NCBI RefSeq assembly: GCF_001280845.1 | Contig: NZ_LGHP01000001.1 | Location: forward strand, 1,574,435-1,638,434 | Source of the DNA: Bacillus sp. FJAT-28004 | GTDB lineage: Bacteria > Bacillota > Bacilli > Paenibacillales > Paenibacillaceae | Length of the DNA: 64,000 nucleotides | Direction: 5' to 3' | In this document: positions 25,517 to 34,153 of the stretch, piece after piece | How the letters are laid out: each line of letters begins with the position of its first letter | Position numbering within the stretch: position 1 is the first letter of the stretch | Position numbers and translations under genes: made by a program | Notes under the pieces: generated by a model | What the model was told of the DNA's origin: nothing | What the model saw: the letters and a program-made list of their open reading frames with translations, nothing else | The model's database searches: none

Positions 25517-28066
25517 ATGAGAGAAACACAACTAGTGCTAAGTAATTGGAAATTCAAAGCTTGTCAGGAGACAGAGTGGATGGAAGCCAACGTTCCAGGC
25601 TGCGTTCATACGGATTTGCTGCGGAATGGCATCATTCAAGATCCTTTCTACAAAACGAATGAGCATGATTTGCAATGGATTGACAAAATAGATTGGGAAT
25701 ATGAAACGCATTTTGACGTAGACGATCAATTGTTCCAAACATCTTCCTTAGAACTGGTATTTGACGGCTTAGATACGTACGCTGATGTTTATGTGAATGG
25801 TAATCATGTATTGTCAGCTGACAATATGTTTAGAACGTGGAAAGCTAATGTAAAGCCTATGGTGAATGCTAAGGATAATGTATTGTTGATCAAATTCCGC
25901 TCTCCAGTCCAAGAGGATTTGCCGAAGATCGAGAAGCTTGGCTATAATCTGCCTGCTAGCAATGATCAATCAGAGCTTGGTGGACTAGGTGCTCAGAAGA
26001 TTAGTATTTTTGCACGAAAAGCGCCTTATCATTATGGATGGGATTGGGGTCCGCGATTCGTTACAAGCGGGATATGGCGCGAGGCTAGACTAGAAGGCTG
26101 GTCAGACAGTAAAATTACCGACGTGTATGTGAAGCAGGATCAGGTAAATGCTTCGAAAGCCAGCTTAACCATAGATGTTGAGATAGAGTCCGAGCATGAA
26201 TGGAGCGGCTTAGTGAAGCTAAGTGCAGGCGGCCAGACTTGGGAGCAGGCTGCTCACTTGAAGCAAGGCATCCATGTGATTCAAGTGCCTATTGCCATCG
26301 AGAATCCGAAGCTTTGGTGGAGCAGAGGGCTCGGCGATGCTCATCTATATACATTTACAGCAGAGCTATGCAAGGATGAAGAGCTGATTGCTGCCAAATC
26401 TGTTCGTACTGGCCTGCGTTCCATTCGGTTGGTGCGTGACAAGGATGAGGTAGGCGCATCGTTTTACTTTGAACTTAACGGCGTTCCTGTATTTGCGAAA
26501 GGTGCGAACCATATTCCAAATGACAGCTTCATTACAGAAGTAACGGATGAGCGCTACAGACATGAAATTGTTGCGGCAGCTGAATCAAACATGAACATGC
26601 TTCGTGTATGGGGCGGTGGCATATACGAGCAGTCGGTGTTTTATGAGCTGTGCGATGAGTATGGCATCTTGGTATGGCAGGACTTTATGTTCGCGTGCAG
26701 CATGTATCCCGGCGATGAGGCATTTCTAGAAAATGTACGTCTGGAAGCAGAAGAGAACGTGAAGCGTCTGCGCAATCACCCTTCCATCGTCCTATGGTGC
26801 GGAAATAACGAGATTGACTCAGCTTGGGCGCAATATGACGAGAAGGGCGGCTGGGGCTGGAAAAAAGAATATACTTCGGAACAGCGCGCTGTCATTTGGG
26901 CAGACTATGAGGCTGTTTTCCATGATATTTTACCTGATGCGGTTGCAGCTTATGCGCCAGGAACACAATATTGGCCATCCTCACCGCTTATTTCGTTGAC
27001 CGGAGACATTAACCAGCATGCGCATCCGCTATCTACTGAGGGCGATGTTCATTACTGGGGTGTATGGCATGCGGTCGAGCCATTCGAGAATTATAACTTG
27101 AAAATCGGCCGTTTTATGAGCGAATACGGCTTCCAGTCATTCCCTGAGTACGATACGGTAATGAAATTCGCTACGGAGCAGGATTTGGCTCTGGATTCAA
27201 AAGTGATGCGTGCGCATCAGAAGAATGGCGACGGCAATCGTCTCATTAAGGAATACATGGATATTTATATGAGCGAGCCTAAGGACTTCCCCGCTTTTCT
27301 CTATATGAGCCAAGTGCTGCAAGCAGAAGCGATGAAGATGGCTATTGAGGCACATCGACGCAGCATGCCATATTGCATGGGAACGCTATACTGGCAAATG
27401 AATGATTGTTGGCCGGTAGCTTCTTGGGCAGGCATGGATTATTACGGAAATTGGAAAGCTATGCAGTATTATGCGAAGAGAAGTTTCGCTGATACGATGC
27501 TGTCCTTTGACAAGAAGGATGATGGAGTAGTAAATATTCATGCGGTAACGGATTTGCTTGAATCGCTGAAGGGTGAGCTTCGGGTTTCACTATATGATTT
27601 TGCCGGTGTTCTTATCAAGCAAGAAACAAGCCATATTGCCTTAGCAGGAAATAGTGCTGCTATTGTTAGCTCAATAAACGAGCAGGAATGGCTGGCTGGT
27701 TACGAGGCGAGCAGCGTTGTATTGTATGCAGAGCTGATGCAAGAAGGTCAACTGATTGACAGCAAGGAGTATTATTTCGTCAAAGCTAAAGAGCTGAAGC
27801 TATCTTCAGCAGTTATTCAAATAACTGAGGTTGAAGGCAGTAACGGTACGGCATTCGCACTGGAGACGGATGTGCTTGCTAAGCAAGTATGGATTACCGC
27901 GGAGCGAGAAGGCATGTTCAATGACAACTTCTTTGATTTGATACCAGGTGTCGCCAAGATCGTACAATTCCGCTTGCGCGAGAGCGGGGAAGCGATAAGT
28001 AAACCAGTTGCAGCAGGCAAGGTGCAAGCTCGTTCGATGATTGATTTTTTAGCTGAGAACAAGTAG
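25517..28066 (+). CDS. Beta-mannosidase, glycoside hydrolase family 2
   Basis: Cytoplasmic GH2 enzyme of 849 aa without signal peptide. It releases mannose from the non-reducing end of imported manno-oligosaccharides. The N-terminal sugar-binding domain includes the mannosidase-type VPGCVHTDLLRNGIIQDPFY. The acid/base is E432 in VLWCGNNEIDSAW and the nucleophile is E536 in RFMSEYGFQSFPEY. HYGWDWGPRF is a GH2 mannosidase signature. Length is typical. The gene is monocistronic, with a strong promoter, AGGAGG start site and terminator. It is divergent from a LacI-type repressor that probably controls it. Confidence 0.95.
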   Translation: MRETQLVLSNWKFKACQETEWMEANVPGCVHTDLLRNGIIQDPFYKTNEHDLQWIDKIDWEYETHFDVDDQLFQTSSLELVFDGLDTYADVYVNGNHVLSADNMFRTWKANVKPMVNAKDNVLLIKFRSPVQEDLPKIEKLGYNLPASNDQSELGGLGAQKISIFARKAPYHYGWDWGPRFVTSGIWREARLEGWSDSKITDVYVKQDQVNASKASLTIDVEIESEHEWSGLVKLSAGGQTWEQAAHLKQGIHVIQVPIAIENPKLWWSRGLGDAHLYTFTAELCKDEELIAAKSVRTGLRSIRLVRDKDEVGASFYFELNGVPVFAKGANHIPNDSFITEVTDERYRHEIVAAAESNMNMLRVWGGGIYEQSVFYELCDEYGILVWQDFMFACSMYPGDEAFLENVRLEAEENVKRLRNHPSIVLWCGNNEIDSAWAQYDEKGGWGWKKEYTSEQRAVIWADYEAVFHDILPDAVAAYAPGTQYWPSSPLISLTGDINQHAHPLSTEGDVHYWGVWHAVEPFENYNLKIGRFMSEYGFQSFPEYDTVMKFATEQDLALDSKVMRAHQKNGDGNRLIKEYMDIYMSEPKDFPAFLYMSQVLQAEAMKMAIEAHRRSMPYCMGTLYWQMNDCWPVASWAGMDYYGNWKAMQYYAKRSFADTMLSFDKKDDGVVNIHAVTDLLESLKGELRVSLYDFAGVLIKQETSHIALAGNSAAIVSSINEQEWLAGYEASSVVLYAELMQEGQLIDSKEYYFVKAKELKLSSAVIQITEVEGSNGTAFALETDVLAKQVWITAEREGMFNDNFFDLIPGVAKIVQFRLRESGEAISKPVAAGKVQARSMIDFLAENK

Positions 28067-28118
28067 AACAAAGCGAGATTCCAGCAAACATATTAAGCTA
28101 TGCATAATGTAAAATGAG

Positions 28119-28154
28119 GGAGGTGCCTATTTCTGGTGCCTCCTTTTCTTTTTG
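28119..28154 (+). terminator. Terminator of the beta-mannosidase gene
   Basis: GGAGGTGCC pairs (two G-U) with GGTGCCTCC, followed by TTTTCTTTTT. Confidence 0.75.
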
Positions 28155-28219
28155 TTCGGGACGATGCTGAAGTGGGAATTCACTCTCTGCATTTTCACAA
28201 ACTTATCACACATTAACTC

Positions 28220-28248
28220 TTTACTGCGACAAAGGATTAATGTATTAT
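28220..28248 (+). promoter_or_regulatory. Candidate sigma-A promoter of hisC
   Basis: TTTACT, a 17-base spacer and TATTAT lie 46 bases before the hisC start. Confidence 0.5.
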
Positions 28249-28294
28249 CGTAATAAAGGTTTGCGACTAAATAGACTAAGGATGGATTTCATTT

Positions 28295-29404
28295 ATGAGT
28301 GAGAAAATTGAAGTTCAAGCACGAAAAGCTTTGGAAGTAATGAAGCCCTATTCACCTGGTAAGCCGATATGGGAGGTACAAAGTGAATTTGGCCTGCAGC
28401 ATGTAATTAAGCTGGCTTCTAATGAAAATCCGCTTGGACCATCTCCAAAAGCGATAGAAGCTATTCAACTGGGATTGGCAGATCTTCATCGATATCCTGA
28501 CAACCAGTCTCAACTTTTGAAGAAAACCATTGCCAGTTACTATAATCTGCCCACCGAGCAGGTGATCGTTACAAATGGCGGAGATGAGCTCATCACTCTT
28601 GTGGCGGAAGCTTTCCTGGACGTGGGTGATGAAATTATTGTGCCAGGACCCACCTTCAGCGAATATGAGTTTGGGGCTCAATTGATGGGAGCGAAAACAG
28701 TCGTTGTACCACTCAATGAGGCGTTTCAATATGATGCAGAAGCTATTGTTGCAGCAGTGACTGATCGTACCAAAATCATCTATTTATGTTCGCCCAATAA
28801 TCCAACAGGAACTTATGTATCTCGAAAAGATTTGAAGTATATCATCGATTCGATTCCAAAACGTATTCTAGTTATGCTTGATACTGCTTACAGCCACTAC
28901 GTTTCGGAGGAGCCATATTCAGATGGTATGGAATTTGTAAGAGCGGGTTATCCGCTGATCGTGTTAAAAACATTTTCGAAAATTTATGGGCTAGCCGGCA
29001 TCCGGGTAGGATTTGGTGCTGCCCCGCAGCAAATTATTCAAAGCATTCTTCAAGTGAAAGAGCCGTTTAATGTAAATGCTCTTGCTCAGACAGCGGCGGC
29101 AGCTGCTATCGGGGATGAGGAGCATGTTTCAAGCTCGCAAGCGCTTGTCGCCAAAGAGCGAGAACGGCTGTATGCATCATTTCGGGAGCTAGGGATTAAA
29201 TACACAAAGAGTATGACCAACTTCGTGCTAGCCGAGCTTGGGCCGGAATCAGAATCCATCTATATGCGTTTGATGGCTAAAGGAATCATCGTTCGCCATG
29301 GTAAAACATGGGGCTTGCCGCTACACTTACGTATTTCGATTGGCATGCCAGAAGAGAATGATCAGTTTATTGCCGCTTTAGCCGAGATCCTGGAGTCGGT
29401 TTAA
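28295..29404 (+). CDS. hisC: Histidinol-phosphate aminotransferase
   Basis: PLP-dependent class I/II aminotransferase of 369 aa. It converts imidazole-acetol phosphate and glutamate to histidinol phosphate. Motifs are KLASNENPLGPSPKA at the N-terminus, the PLP-phosphate and Asn region CSPNNPTG, and the Schiff-base lysine K229 in LKTFSKIYGLAGIRVGFG. Members of this subgroup also transaminate aromatic amino-acid precursors. It is a single gene outside a his operon, so it may be a paralogue, and the substrate assignment is by family only. Confidence 0.9.
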   Translation: MSEKIEVQARKALEVMKPYSPGKPIWEVQSEFGLQHVIKLASNENPLGPSPKAIEAIQLGLADLHRYPDNQSQLLKKTIASYYNLPTEQVIVTNGGDELITLVAEAFLDVGDEIIVPGPTFSEYEFGAQLMGAKTVVVPLNEAFQYDAEAIVAAVTDRTKIIYLCSPNNPTGTYVSRKDLKYIIDSIPKRILVMLDTAYSHYVSEEPYSDGMEFVRAGYPLIVLKTFSKIYGLAGIRVGFGAAPQQIIQSILQVKEPFNVNALAQTAAAAAIGDEEHVSSSQALVAKERERLYASFRELGIKYTKSMTNFVLAELGPESESIYMRLMAKGIIVRHGKTWGLPLHLRISIGMPEENDQFIAALAEILESV

Positions 29405-29434
29405 TGATATAAGGATCATGTGGTGATAATAAAG

Positions 29435-29475
29435 CGAGCAGCCAACGAGAAAACTTCGTTAGGCTGCTCGTTTTT
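29435..29475. terminator. Terminator between hisC and the CAP-domain gene
   Basis: CGAGCAGCC pairs with GGCTGCTCG, with inner ACG/CGT, and is followed by TTTTT. Confidence 0.85.
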
Positions 29476-29520
29476 GATTATATAGGAGCGTTACAATTTC
29501 AATCTAGAAAGGAGTAACTG

Positions 29521-30330
29521 TTATCCTGTAAATTCTTGAACCCATGCACCTTTGTAATACCCAATACCAATTTTAGTGAAATTGCTTTTCATAATATTTG
29601 CCCGGTGCCCTGGACTGTTCATCCAGTCATTCATAACCTGCTGAGGAGTCGGTTGTCCTTTAGCAATGTTTTCGCCAGCATAACTATAAGTGATATTGTA
29701 TTGTTTCATCATGTCGAAGGGAGAACCATAGGTTGGTGAATTGTGATCAAAGTAGTTGTTGTTAATCATATCCTGCGCTTTGACCAAGGCCATTTTGGAT
29801 AAAGGTTCATTCATGCTGAGAGCCTGCAAACCTGATTTTGCTCGTTCAGAATTGACGATTTTCAGCACCTGCTCTTCAAATTGACCAGAGGAAGATGGAG
29901 CTTTCTCAGCTGGATTCTGAACCGGTTTCTGATTAGTCGGATTTTGATTAGTCGGATTAGTTGGATTCTGAGTGTTAGGATTCTGAGTTATTGGTCTTTG
30001 AGCCGGGTTTTGAATAGGAAACTGTGTCGGAAATGGATATTGAGTAACCTGTCCATTAGCCCCATCGCCAAATAACCAATCTGGGATATTATACTGTGAG
30101 CCCTTCATCGAAAGGGTAGGCGACTTCGCTGACGGTGTAGAGATTGAAGAAGCCTGAGTTGTGTGTTGAGTTGACGTCTGGGTTGTGTGTGGAGTTGACG
30201 TAATAATAGGTGTTTTCGTTGATGTATAACCAAGAGCAGAGTGCTTATTGGTTTCCATCCTTTCCATCCTTGGATTGGCAGAACAGCCTACAGCTAAAAT
30301 TAGTAAGGCTAAAACGAAAAATCTTCTCAT
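29521..30330 (-). CDS. CAP/SCP-domain lipoprotein (YkwD-like)
   Basis: 269 aa. The signal ends LALLILAVGC, so it is a lipoprotein. A Ser/Thr-rich stretch and an Asn-Pro-Thr-Gln repeat linker (NPTNPTNQNPTNQ) precede the C-terminal CAP domain (about 150-269). That domain has VNSERAKSGLQALSMNEPLS, the His-Asn pair in NYFDHNSPTYGSPFDMM, AGENIA and WMNSPGHRANIM. CAP proteins of this type are common in the Bacillota envelope and spore coat; their activity is unclear. GAGGGG seven bases upstream supports ATG 30330. Confidence 0.88.
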   Translation of the reverse strand: MRRFFVLALLILAVGCSANPRMERMETNKHSALGYTSTKTPIITSTPHTTQTSTQHTTQASSISTPSAKSPTLSMKGSQYNIPDWLFGDGANGQVTQYPFPTQFPIQNPAQRPITQNPNTQNPTNPTNQNPTNQKPVQNPAEKAPSSSGQFEEQVLKIVNSERAKSGLQALSMNEPLSKMALVKAQDMINNNYFDHNSPTYGSPFDMMKQYNITYSYAGENIAKGQPTPQQVMNDWMNSPGHRANIMKSNFTKIGIGYYKGAWVQEFTG

Positions 30331-30448
30331 GTACATACCCCTCAATGTTAGAATAGAGTGCTAGTGGTTGCTTCCCGATATATAATTTCCTGTCCGAGCT
30401 GTTGTTATCCCGGGTAATAAAGGAATTTGATCTTTTTTAAAAGTGGAC

Positions 30449-30477
30449 TTGCTTATTACAAACGCCTATGGTATATT
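30449..30477 (+). promoter_or_regulatory. Cold-shock gene promoter with long leader
   Basis: TTGCTT, a 17-base spacer and TATATT lie 137 bases before the start codon. They imply a 5' untranslated region of about 130 nt, typical of cold-shock genes whose leader RNA responds to temperature. Confidence 0.6.
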
Positions 30478-30614
30478 ATCAATACAAACAACAAATTTAA
30501 CCTTGAATTCACTTGTTGAAAAGGTTGTCATTTGTATGATGATATCTTTTTCAATGTGTGATTTTTAGTTTTTCTGGAAAAAACATGTTAATATACTTTT
30601 GGAGGTAATCAATT

Positions 30615-30815
30615 ATGGAACAAGGTACAGTAAAATGGTTTAACGCAGAGAAAGGCTTCGGCTTTATCGAAGTAGAAGGCGGCAATGACGTATTCGTACA
30701 TTTCTCCGCAATTCAAGGCGACGGCTTCAAATCGCTTGACGAAGGTCAACGCGTTGAGTTCAACGTAACTCAAGGCAACCGTGGACCACAAGCAGAAAAC
30801 GTTGTAAAACTGTAG
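30615..30815 (+). CDS. Cold-shock protein (CspA/CspB family)
   Basis: 66-residue single OB-fold RNA/ssDNA chaperone. RNP1 is KGFGFIEV and RNP2 is DVFVHFSAI. It begins [20 protein letters not shown] and ends PQAENVVKL as in Bacillus CspB/CspD. GGAGG lies nine bases upstream. It has its own promoter, long leader and strong terminator. Confidence 0.96.
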   Translation: MEQGTVKWFNAEKGFGFIEVEGGNDVFVHFSAIQGDGFKSLDEGQRVEFNVTQGNRGPQAENVVKL

Positions 30816-30824
30816 TATTAAATC

Positions 30825-30857
30825 AAAACCCCTTAACCTCGGTTAAGGGGTTTTTTT
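30825..30857 (+). terminator. Terminator of the cold-shock gene
   Basis: AAAACCCCTTAACC pairs with GGTTAAGGGGTTTT around a two-base loop, with a T tract. Confidence 0.9.
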
Positions 30858-30884
30858 ATTGCTACATCAGACAGCAAAACATGA

Positions 30885-30927
30885 AAAACCCAATTCGAGT
30901 GGATTAGCGCTCGAATTGGGTTTTTTT
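30885..30927. terminator. Terminator of fabV (minus), bidirectional
   Basis: AACCCAATTCGAG pairs with CTCGAATTGGGTT around a ten-base loop, with T runs on both strands. It lies 10 bases past the fabV stop. Confidence 0.85.
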
Positions 30928-30936
30928 GTGGAAATA

Positions 30937-32127
30937 TTAACGTAGATTAGGAATGTTTACTTCCGGATTAACGTCTGCTTCATAATCAATACCGTCAGTC
31001 TCGAAGCCGAACAGTTGGAAAAACTCTCGACGATAACCTTCAAGATCCGAAAGGTCATATACATTTTCTGTAGACAACTTAGCCCATACGTCTGCAACTT
31101 CTGCTTGAATTTCAGGTCTCATCTCCCAATCATCGACGCGGATAAGGCCCTTCTCATCAACAAGCGTTTCATTCTTGCCGTATAGACGCTCAGAGAATAG
31201 ACGATACATTTGCTCAATGCAGCCCTCATGAATGCCTTTTTCCTTCATTACTTTATATAGGGCGGAAATATATAGCGGCACAACGGGAATAGCGGAGCTT
31301 GATTGGGTTACCAGCGCTTTATTAACGGATACGAATGCACGGCCGCCATTTGTGCTGAGCTGCTCATTTAGACGATGAGCTGTAGCTTCCAGATCGTTTT
31401 TTGCAGCACCAATCGTACCTTCACGATAGACCGCATGTGTAATTTCAGGTCCGATATACGAGTAAGCAACGGTTGTTGCGCCTTCAGCGAGTGCACCTGC
31501 CTCACTAAGCTCATCAATCCACATCTGCCAGTCCTCGCCACCCATGACTGCAATCGTCTGACGCAGCTCGTCTTCTGTTGCCGGATCGATTGTAGCTTGC
31601 GTTACATCGCCATTATGAAAGTTAACGGTTTTGTTCGAATACGTGCCGCCAAGCGGCTTAATAACGGAGGAAAAAGTTTCGCCTGTTTTTGGATGAGTAC
31701 GACGAGGCGATGCGACGCTGTATACAACAAGATCAATTTGACCAAGTTCTGTACGAATCAGGTCGATTGTTTTCGCTTTAATCTCATCGGAGAATGCATC
31801 TCCGACGATGCTGAAGGATTTACGTCCAGCAGCAGCAGCGGCCTCTTCGAAAGCAGCGGAATTATACCAGCCAGCGGATGCTGTGCGTGCGCCTTCGGCA
31901 GCTTTGTCAAAGTAAACACCAATGGTATTAGCGCCTGCTGCAAAAGAAGAAACGATCCGGGAAGCAAGACCATAGCCTGTTGAAGCGCCGATGACGAGCA
32001 CATTGCGTGGGCCTTCAATGCTTGGTTGTGCGTTTACGTAATCAATCTGACGTTGCACTTGCTGTGCGCAGCCTTCTGGATGTGCTGTCGTACAAATGAA
32101 ACCACGTGTTTTCGGTTGAATAATCAT
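30937..32127 (-). CDS. fabV: Trans-2-enoyl-CoA/ACP reductase (FabV/TER family)
   Basis: 396-residue NADH-dependent enoyl reductase that saturates the trans-2 double bond in fatty-acid elongation. The Rossmann site is VLVIGASTGYGLASRI and the FabV catalytic Tyr-x8-Lys is YREGTIGAAK. VYSVASPRRTHPKTGE and the N-terminal KTRGFICTTAHPEGC are diagnostic. The length is normal. FabV-type enzymes are generally triclosan-insensitive and often supplement FabI. The gene stands alone. Confidence 0.93.
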   Translation of the reverse strand: MIIQPKTRGFICTTAHPEGCAQQVQRQIDYVNAQPSIEGPRNVLVIGASTGYGLASRIVSSFAAGANTIGVYFDKAAEGARTASAGWYNSAAFEEAAAAAGRKSFSIVGDAFSDEIKAKTIDLIRTELGQIDLVVYSVASPRRTHPKTGETFSSVIKPLGGTYSNKTVNFHNGDVTQATIDPATEDELRQTIAVMGGEDWQMWIDELSEAGALAEGATTVAYSYIGPEITHAVYREGTIGAAKNDLEATAHRLNEQLSTNGGRAFVSVNKALVTQSSSAIPVVPLYISALYKVMKEKGIHEGCIEQMYRLFSERLYGKNETLVDEKGLIRVDDWEMRPEIQAEVADVWAKLSTENVYDLSDLEGYRREFFQLFGFETDGIDYEADVNPEVNIPNLR

Positions 32128-32280
32128 ATTAGAATATTCCTTTCCATAATGGAATTTGTTTGTATGCGTTATGTACAGGACGACCTCTATCCCATTTTAC
32201 CGATTTTTGATGCAGAAGGGAAGTTCTCACTCGTGACAAAAGCATTTATTTACACATTATCGTATAATCGTTCAAATAAA

Positions 32281-32320
32281 TAAGCGCCAAGAAAGCATTT
32301 CTGCATTCTTGGCGCTTATT
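32281..32320 (-). terminator. Terminator of the SASP gene
   Basis: On the minus strand AAGCGCCAAGAA pairs with TTCTTGGCGCTT, followed by a T-rich tract. Confidence 0.8.
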
Positions 32321-32330
32321 TATGTAGAAA

Positions 32331-32540
32331 TTAACGACGACCTGCTAGCTGCTGTTCAGCCATTTGTACAAGCCTGCGAGTAATTGAGCCGCCGATTGAG
32401 CCCATATCGCGTGTAGTCATATTGCCATAATATCCGTCTTGCGGAAGTTGAATGCCTAGCTCTTGTGCTACTTCATATTTAAGCTGCTCTAGTGCTGCAC
32501 GAGCTTGGGGTATAAGAAGTTGATTCGTTCGATTTGCCAT
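32331..32540 (-). CDS. Alpha/beta-type small acid-soluble spore protein
   Basis: 69-residue DNA-coating protein of the spore core. The conserved blocks are LLIPQARAALEQLKYEVAQE (including the GPR protease-site region) and GNMTTRDMGSIGGSITRRLV. The start has AAGGAGG upstream and a near-consensus sigma-G promoter. It protects DNA in dormant spores and is degraded at germination. Confidence 0.97.
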   Translation of the reverse strand: MANRTNQLLIPQARAALEQLKYEVAQELGIQLPQDGYYGNMTTRDMGSIGGSITRRLVQMAEQQLAGRR

Positions 32541-32565
32541 CTTTTCTCAGCCTCCTTCTTGACCC

Positions 32566-32596
32566 TATTATGTCAATACGAGTGACTGTTTATTCA
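32566..32596 (-). promoter_or_regulatory. Sigma-G promoter of the SASP gene
   Basis: On the minus strand TGAATA (32596-32591), 18 bases and CATAATA (32572-32566) match the sigma-G consensus almost perfectly, 26 bases upstream of the start codon. Confidence 0.85.
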
Positions 32597-32672
32597 TAGT
32601 ATCACCTAAATTTACCGCCGATTTTTGGAGTGAATTCATGTTAAGATGGTTAAACGGAAAGGGGGCACCGTA

Positions 32673-33314
32673 ATGTTTGTGAAACCCATGCTTTTTACAG
32701 AGTACGATAAACCTTTTGATGACGAAAATTTTATTTTTGAACCTCTTTTAGATGGGCATAGGCTTCAGCTTTCTTTCGTGGGAAGCAAGGCGACTTTATA
32801 TACTCGACATTTTAATGATGTTACGCGGCAATATCCCGAATTACATAATGTTCCGTTGAGGGAGCCCGCGGACATTCTATTAGATGGAGAGGTAACCTAC
32901 GTAAATCCATATACGGGGGCTATTGAATACGAATCATTGCAGGAACGATACAGGCTGAAGAAGGAGCCGAGTATTCGTGAAGCTAAAAGGACGAAGCCAG
33001 TCCAATTTTTTGTGTTTGATATTCTTTATTATAATGGGCTTGATTTAAGGGAAAAACCGCTGCTTGAGCGCAAGCGGCTGCTGGAATATGTTTTGGAGGA
33101 TAATGCGTATTTCAAAAAGATGCTGTACGTGGAGAAAGAGGGCGCTGCTATTTTTGATCTTGTGAGAAGATCAGATTTGGAGGGTATTGCCTGCAAGCGC
33201 AAGGATAGCACTTACTCAGAGGGCCGCCAGAAGAGCTGGCTGAAAGTGATGAATGAGGAATATGGATCATTGCCATCGACTGCTGCTGGAAAAGACACCT
33301 GCCTCGCTAAATGA
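32673..33314 (+). CDS. ATP-dependent DNA ligase-like nucleotidyltransferase domain lacking the catalytic lysine
   Basis: 213 aa from ATG 32673, seven bases after AAAGGGGG. The order of motifs matches the adenylation domain of ATP-dependent DNA ligases. These are motif I region FIFEPLLDGHRLQL, DILLDGEVTYV (III), FFVFDILYYNG (IIIa), EGIACKRKDSTYSEGRQKSW (IV) and LKV (V). In motif I the nucleophilic lysine of E-x-K-x-D-G-x-R is Leu25 (codon CTT). No OB-fold domain follows, so the protein ends where the ligase core would continue. It is probably not a self-adenylating ligase; it may be a non-catalytic or repurposed relative of LigD-type proteins. No Ku gene is nearby. Confidence 0.75.
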   Translation: MFVKPMLFTEYDKPFDDENFIFEPLLDGHRLQLSFVGSKATLYTRHFNDVTRQYPELHNVPLREPADILLDGEVTYVNPYTGAIEYESLQERYRLKKEPSIREAKRTKPVQFFVFDILYYNGLDLREKPLLERKRLLEYVLEDNAYFKKMLYVEKEGAAIFDLVRRSDLEGIACKRKDSTYSEGRQKSWLKVMNEEYGSLPSTAAGKDTCLAK

Positions 33315-33329
33315 AGCTATTATTAATAA

Positions 33330-33412
33330 ATTCTTGCCCTTATAGGGGGAATGGAAGAGATGGAACAAGCTGAAACTTTAATGTTTCATACCCCGTCTAT
33401 AAGGGTAAGAAT
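33330..33412. repeat. Long inverted repeat capable of a structured RNA
   Basis: A 16-bp arm at 33330-33345 (ATTCTTGCCCTTATAG) pairs with 33397-33412 with a single G-U pair. Inside, GGGG pairs with CCCC, and TGAAAC...GTTTCA forms a central hairpin (33371-33388). No T tract follows. It could be a stable RNA element or a small mobile-like repeat. Confidence 0.7.
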
Positions 33413-33446
33413 ATATTAGAACCTACCCATTGTATCACGATAAATA

Positions 33447-33483
33447 GAAAAAAAGCTGCTATCGCAAGAGGCGATAACAGCTT
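33447..33483 (-). terminator. Terminator of the NlpC/P60 gene
   Basis: On the minus strand AAGCTGTTATCGC pairs with GCGATAGCAGCTT, followed by a T tract. Confidence 0.85.
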
Positions 33484-33502
33484 AATCCTATATTTATAAA
33501 AA

Positions 33503-33988
33503 TTAATTTGTGACGCGTCTTGCCGTAACATAGCTCTTGGACCAATAGCTGGAGTTCATGTTTGATACGGTAACGCCTGTACTTGTAGCGCTGTGAATTA
33601 TTTTGTTACTGCCTGCGTAAATAGCGACATGGCTAATCGATTTGCCATTTGTCTTGAAGAAGACAAGATCGCCCATGCTAAGTGAGCCCTTCGGAACTTT
33701 CTCACCTACCGAAGCTTGTGCTACAGAGGTGCGAGGAAGGGAAACGTCCAGTCCTTTAAACAAAAATTGAGTAAAAGATGAACAGTCAAAAGCGTATGTA
33801 ACGCCAGCAGGTGCACCGAATTTATAAGGAGTGCCGATATATTCTTTTCCTACAGAGATAAGACCGATGGTCTCAGGTGTCGCTGCATGTGCCTTTTGTG
33901 CAAAAGATCCGATTGTGAATGCTGATATGACGATCGCGCTGCAAATGCCTGCTTTAACAATCGATTTCATTAGATTTAATTTTCTCAT
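33503..33988 (-). CDS. Secreted NlpC/P60 (C40) peptidoglycan endopeptidase
   Basis: 161 aa with a signal peptide ending AQKAHA/A. The C40 domain (about 40-161) has catalytic C69 in TYAFDCSSFTQFLF, H120 in GKSISHVAIYAG and the third residue H132 in KIIHSAT. There is no cell-wall-binding domain, so it is a minimal single-domain enzyme. It cleaves gamma-D-Glu-diaminopimelate-type cross-bridge bonds in the family. It has its own terminator. Confidence 0.93.
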   Translation of the reverse strand: MRKLNLMKSIVKAGICSAIVISAFTIGSFAQKAHAATPETIGLISVGKEYIGTPYKFGAPAGVTYAFDCSSFTQFLFKGLDVSLPRTSVAQASVGEKVPKGSLSMGDLVFFKTNGKSISHVAIYAGSNKIIHSATSTGVTVSNMNSSYWSKSYVTARRVTN

Positions 33989-34153
33989 GCTGTCAGGTTG
34001 TCCCTCCGCGTTTCGTTTTATGTATTATGACTATAACACATCCGCGAAACGGCTATTTTCGCTCATGAGAACGAAAAGTTAGGCTTTATAAGGCTTATGG
34101 GCAATTATGAGAATTAAATGAAAAAATATTAATAATTCGCGTATTCCCGCGTA

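Noticed and set aside
31375..31983. 202-codon open frame on the plus strand inside fabV
   Set aside because: It lies fully antisense to a clear FabV gene, has no ribosome site and encodes no recognisable domain.
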